Source of the DNA: Acidobacteriota bacterium
Lineage (GTDB): Bacteria > Acidobacteriota > UBA4820 > DSQY01
Direction of reading: 5' to 3'
Length of the DNA: 5,522 nucleotides
Assembly: GCA_021814085.1 (NCBI GenBank)
Contig: JAKAJA010000136.1
Coordinates: forward strand, 1 to 5,522
In this document: piece after piece, positions 2,674-5,522 of the stretch
Layout: each line of letters begins with the position of its first letter
How positions within the stretch are numbered: the stretch's first letter is position 1
Notes under the pieces: model-generated
What the model saw: only the letters and a program-made list of their open reading frames with translations
Database searches by the model: none
Told to the model about the DNA's origin: nothing
Made by a program: the position numbers and the translations under genes

Positions 2674-5522
2674 ATGCAAACGCGAACGTTCAGGTGGAGG
2701 GGTGTGTTTCTGGTGGCCGTCGCGCTGTGCGCCGTGACGGCATGGGGTCAGGTGCCTAAGAAGGCGCAGACGGCCCTGGATGATTTGTCCATGGCCTCGG
2801 CCCGGCTTCAGGTCCAGGGCGAGGTGGTTCCCGCCGAGAATCTCCGGGCGGAGCGGTCCGCCATGACATCCCCAGAACTGGCGGCGGCCATCATGGACTG
2901 GGACCGGTTCCTGACCGAGAACGGGACCGGGTGGTCGCTCCAACTGGACCGGCGTTCGGGCCGGCCCGCCCTCGTGGAGGGTGCGGGCATTCCTTGGGCG
3001 AGCGGGAAGGGAATGGTCCGCACCGCCAGACAGTTCCTCGTGACCTACCCCGACCTCTTCGGCGTGCCCTCGGAGGACCTGGCGCTGTCGTCCCGCGGCA
3101 CCGGCGAGTTCGGAGGGTACCTCTGGTACGTCCAGTTCCAGCGGACCTTCCACGGCATCCCCGTGGAGCGTTCCTACGTGGTCTTCCGCGTCAACAACGG
3201 CAACCTGGTCCAGTTCGGCGGCGAGTTTCTCGGCCGCATCGACCTGGACCCGAACCCCTTCCTCAGCACCGAGACCTCACGCCAGATCGTGGCCGGCTAC
3301 GTGGGCGGCATGAGAGAGGGCGACACCTGGTTGGACGAGCCTCGGCTCTCCGTGCTGCCCATGGCGCCCGAGGGGGATCCGGGTTTCTACTCGGGCCAGC
3401 CCGGCAAGGGCGTGGAGTACCGGCTCGTCTATACCTTGGCCTTCCGCCGCGACGGCGTGCTGGGCACCTGGGCCGCCAAGGTGGACGCGCATTCGGGTGA
3501 GGTCTTGGCATTCGCCGACGCCAACGAGTACGGGAGCATCACGGGCGGCGTCTACATCAACTCCAACGCCGACCCGGAGGTGGTGCGCCCCATGGGCTTC
3601 GTCACCGTGACCAACGGCACCACCAAGACCGCCGACGCGGGCGGCAATTACACCTACGACGGCGGCACCGCCACGGCGGCCCTCACGGGAAAGTACGTGA
3701 AGACCTCCGATGCCTGCGGGACCTCCTCGCTGAGCACCACCACCACGCCGGGCAACCTGGCCTGGGGCACCTCCTCGGGCACCGATTGCACGACGCCGGG
3801 CGTGGGCGGCCTGGGCAACACCCACTCCTCCCGCACCAACTACTACCACCTGACCCTATGGAAAGAGAAGGCCATCGCCTGGCTGCCCAGCAATACGTGG
3901 CTGCCCGGAACCCTCACCAGCAACGTGAACATCAACGATGTCTGCAACGCGTACTGGGACGGGACCGCCGTGAACTTCTTCAAGTCAGGAAGCGGCTGCT
4001 CCAACACGGGTGAGCTGCCCACGGTGTTCCTCCACGAGGCCGGCCACGGGCTGGACAAGAACGACGGCAGCCCCACCTCCACCGTGGGATCGTCCGAGTC
4101 CTACGGCGACACCATGGCCTACCTCATGACCCACCAGTCCTGCGTGGGCATTAACTTCATCCCAGGCACCCTCTGCGGCGGCTACGGCAACCCCTGCACG
4201 GCCTGCACGGGCATCCGCGACGTGGACTACGCCAAGCACACCTACTCCACGAGCCCCGCCACGCCCGCCCAGCTCAACGCCACCACCGGGTTCCACTGCT
4301 CCACGAGCAGGACCTACCCCGGGCCCTGCGGGTACGAGGGCCACTGCGAGTCCTACATCATGTCCGAGGTGGGCTGGGATCTGGCCACCCGCGACCTGCC
4401 CGCGGCGGGCGTTGACGCCAACACGGCATGGCTCATCACGGACCGCCTCTTCTACCTCTCCCGTCCCACGGCCGGCGAGGCTTACACTTGCCCCACCATT
4501 ACCACCACCAACGGCTGTGGCACGAGCAACTGGTTCACGGTCTACCGTGCCGTGGACGACGACAACGGCAACCTGACCGACGGCACGCCCCACGCCGCAG
4601 CCATCTATGCCGCCTTCAACCGCCACCTGACGGCCTGCACCACCGTGGTGAACACGAGTTACAGCGCCTGCCCCAGCCTGGGCCAGCCGGCCCTCACGGC
4701 CACGGCGGGCACAAGCGGCGTGGCCCTCTCCTGGGCCGCCGTCGCCAACGCCGCGAAGTACACCGTGCTGCGCAACGAGATCGGCGCTACCGCGGGGCTC
4801 AACATCATCGCGTCCGTAGTGGGAACGACCTACACGGATGTGGCCGTGGCCCCCGGCGTCACCTACTACTACACGGTCCAGGCGGCGGGGAGCACGGGCT
4901 CCTGCTTCGGCGCCCTGGCGGCCATTCAGTCCGTCACGGCACAGGCCCCGGTTACCTACACCATCTCCGGCACCGTCACCCTCTCCGGCGCGGGCCTGGG
5001 CGGTGTCACGGTGAGCACCACGGGCGCCACGGCCACCACCGACACCTCGGGCAATTACTCCCTCATGGGCCTCACCAGCGCCACCTACACGGTGACGCCT
5101 TCCAAGCCGGGCTACTCCTTCACGCCGGCCAGCCAGAGCGTCCCGGTGGGCGGTGCGGACGTGACGGGTATCAACTTCTCCGCCACGGTGCTTCCCATGA
5201 CCCAGATCCTGCTCAACCCGGGCTTCGAGCTGGGGAACAACGGCAACTGGACCATCTCCACCAGCACGTCGCACACGGTCATCGGCACGGCCACCGTCCC
5301 CGTGACGCCTCACGGCGGCACCTACGACGCGAGCCTCTGCGCCTACAACGGGGCTTACTACAACAAGGCCACCGACTCCATCCGCCAGACCGTGACCATC
5401 CCCTCCACCGCCACCGCCGCGACGCTGGACTTCTGGTACTACATCGCGACCCAGGAGACCACCACCACGTCCGCCAACGACAAGCTGGCTGTCACCGTGG
5501 AAAATACATCTGGAACCGTGTT
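2674..5522 (+). CDS. Large secreted multidomain HExxH zinc metalloprotease (thermolysin/fungalysin-like), 3' end cut by the window
   Basis: A secreted zinc endopeptidase, presumably degrading extracellular protein. The frame is open for 949 codons to the right edge. Residues 1-25 are a Sec signal peptide: Arg-rich start, hydrophobic 10-21, AWG before Q26. Residues 26 to about 290 resemble an FTP/PepSY-type propeptide, with a YLWYVQFQRTFHGIPVERS-like block near 149-168 and VDAHSGEVLAF at 270-280. The catalytic region is about 290-666. HEAGH at 454-458 gives zinc ligands H454 and H458 and catalytic E455. E475 in SESYGD is the likely third ligand and D479 its supporting Asp, the ExxxD arrangement of gluzincins. 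DDDNGNLTDGTPH at 628-640 may bind calcium. Fifteen cysteines lie between 348 and 666, suggesting disulfides. Then follow a fibronectin-III-like domain (about 671-757), a carboxypeptidase-regulatory-like beta domain (761-838) and the start of a jelly-roll, carbohydrate-binding-like domain (844 onward, NPGFELGNNGNW). Protease function is well supported; the exact peptidase family is not. Confidence 0.87.
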   Translation, partial: MQTRTFRWRGVFLVAVALCAVTAWGQVPKKAQTALDDLSMASARLQVQGEVVPAENLRAERSAMTSPELAAAIMDWDRFLTENGTGWSLQLDRRSGRPALVEGAGIPWASGKGMVRTARQFLVTYPDLFGVPSEDLALSSRGTGEFGGYLWYVQFQRTFHGIPVERSYVVFRVNNGNLVQFGGEFLGRIDLDPNPFLSTETSRQIVAGYVGGMREGDTWLDEPRLSVLPMAPEGDPGFYSGQPGKGVEYRLVYTLAFRRDGVLGTWAAKVDAHSGEVLAFADANEYGSITGGVYINSNADPEVVRPMGFVTVTNGTTKTADAGGNYTYDGGTATAALTGKYVKTSDACGTSSLSTTTTPGNLAWGTSSGTDCTTPGVGGLGNTHSSRTNYYHLTLWKEKAIAWLPSNTWLPGTLTSNVNINDVCNAYWDGTAVNFFKSGSGCSNTGELPTVFLHEAGHGLDKNDGSPTSTVGSSESYGDTMAYLMTHQSCVGINFIPGTLCGGYGNPCTACTGIRDVDYAKHTYSTSPATPAQLNATTGFHCSTSRTYPGPCGYEGHCESYIMSEVGWDLATRDLPAAGVDANTAWLITDRLFYLSRPTAGEAYTCPTITTTNGCGTSNWFTVYRAVDDDNGNLTDGTPHAAAIYAAFNRHLTACTTVVNTSYSACPSLGQPALTATAGTSGVALSWAAVANAAKYTVLRNEIGATAGLNIIASVVGTTYTDVAVAPGVTYYYTVQAAGSTGSCFGALAAIQSVTAQAPVTYTISGTVTLSGAGLGGVTVSTTGATATTDTSGNYSLMGLTSATYTVTPSKPGYSFTPASQSVPVGGADVTGINFSATVLPMTQILLNPGFELGNNGNWTISTSTSHTVIGTATVPVTPHGGTYDASLCAYNGAYYNKATDSIRQTVTIPSTATAATLDFWYYIATQETTTTSANDKLAVTVENTSGTV

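Noticed and set aside
2713..2733. Possible lipoprotein box around C19 of the protease signal peptide
   Set aside because: The residues before the cysteine are V-A-L, with Leu where Gly, Ala or Ser is needed; a normal AWG cleavage site follows six residues later.
3985..5313. Long - strand open frame of 442 codons opposite the protease gene
   Set aside because: It lies entirely opposite a frame with a signal peptide and recognisable domains. Its Gly/Ala/Arg/Val/His-rich composition is what antisense GC-rich codons give, and no family motif is visible.

Overview
The window is high-GC bacterial DNA. It holds three genes on the + strand, each separated from the next by a gap of more than 300 bases, so they do not look like one operon. 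No RNA gene, phage gene or CRISPR array was seen. The sequence does not fix the taxon. The gene types, the G/C codon preference and the purine-rich intergenic satellites would fit an Acidobacteriota- or 'deltaproteobacteria'-like genome, but that is an inference.

Layout. (1) Positions 2-1051 are the C-terminal half of an OPT-family oligopeptide/metal-chelate transporter, cut by the left edge. (2) Positions 1052-1366 form a 315-base gap made almost wholly of repeats: a G-rich 14-bp tandem pair, a REP-like palindrome of the 'GTCATTGCGAG...GCAATCTC' type, a G-rich 7-bp array and a C-rich 8-bp array. The two arrays look like diverged copies of one motif in opposite orientation. The gap ends in a -10 box so close to the next ATG that the transcript is probably leaderless. 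(3) Positions 1367-2158 encode a complete PHP-domain phosphoesterase, most likely a HisJ-type histidinol-phosphatase. A strong intrinsic terminator follows it. (4) Positions 2159-2673 are a 515-base gap. It holds the terminator, a 120-bp element closed by a perfect 11-bp inverted repeat around two sister hairpins, a second hairpin cluster, an AT-rich stretch with a 20-bp dyad, a near-consensus sigma70-type promoter and a structured 5' leader with a clear Shine-Dalgarno. (5) From 2674 to the right edge runs one uninterrupted reading frame (949 full codons, no stop). It encodes a large secreted multidomain HExxH zinc metalloprotease.

Together the genes suggest a heterotroph that secretes a protease and can import peptides or chelates. 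A direct functional link between the protease and the transporter is only an inference from proximity. The histidinol-phosphatase looks like an ordinary housekeeping gene. The most unusual material is in the two gaps, not in the genes.
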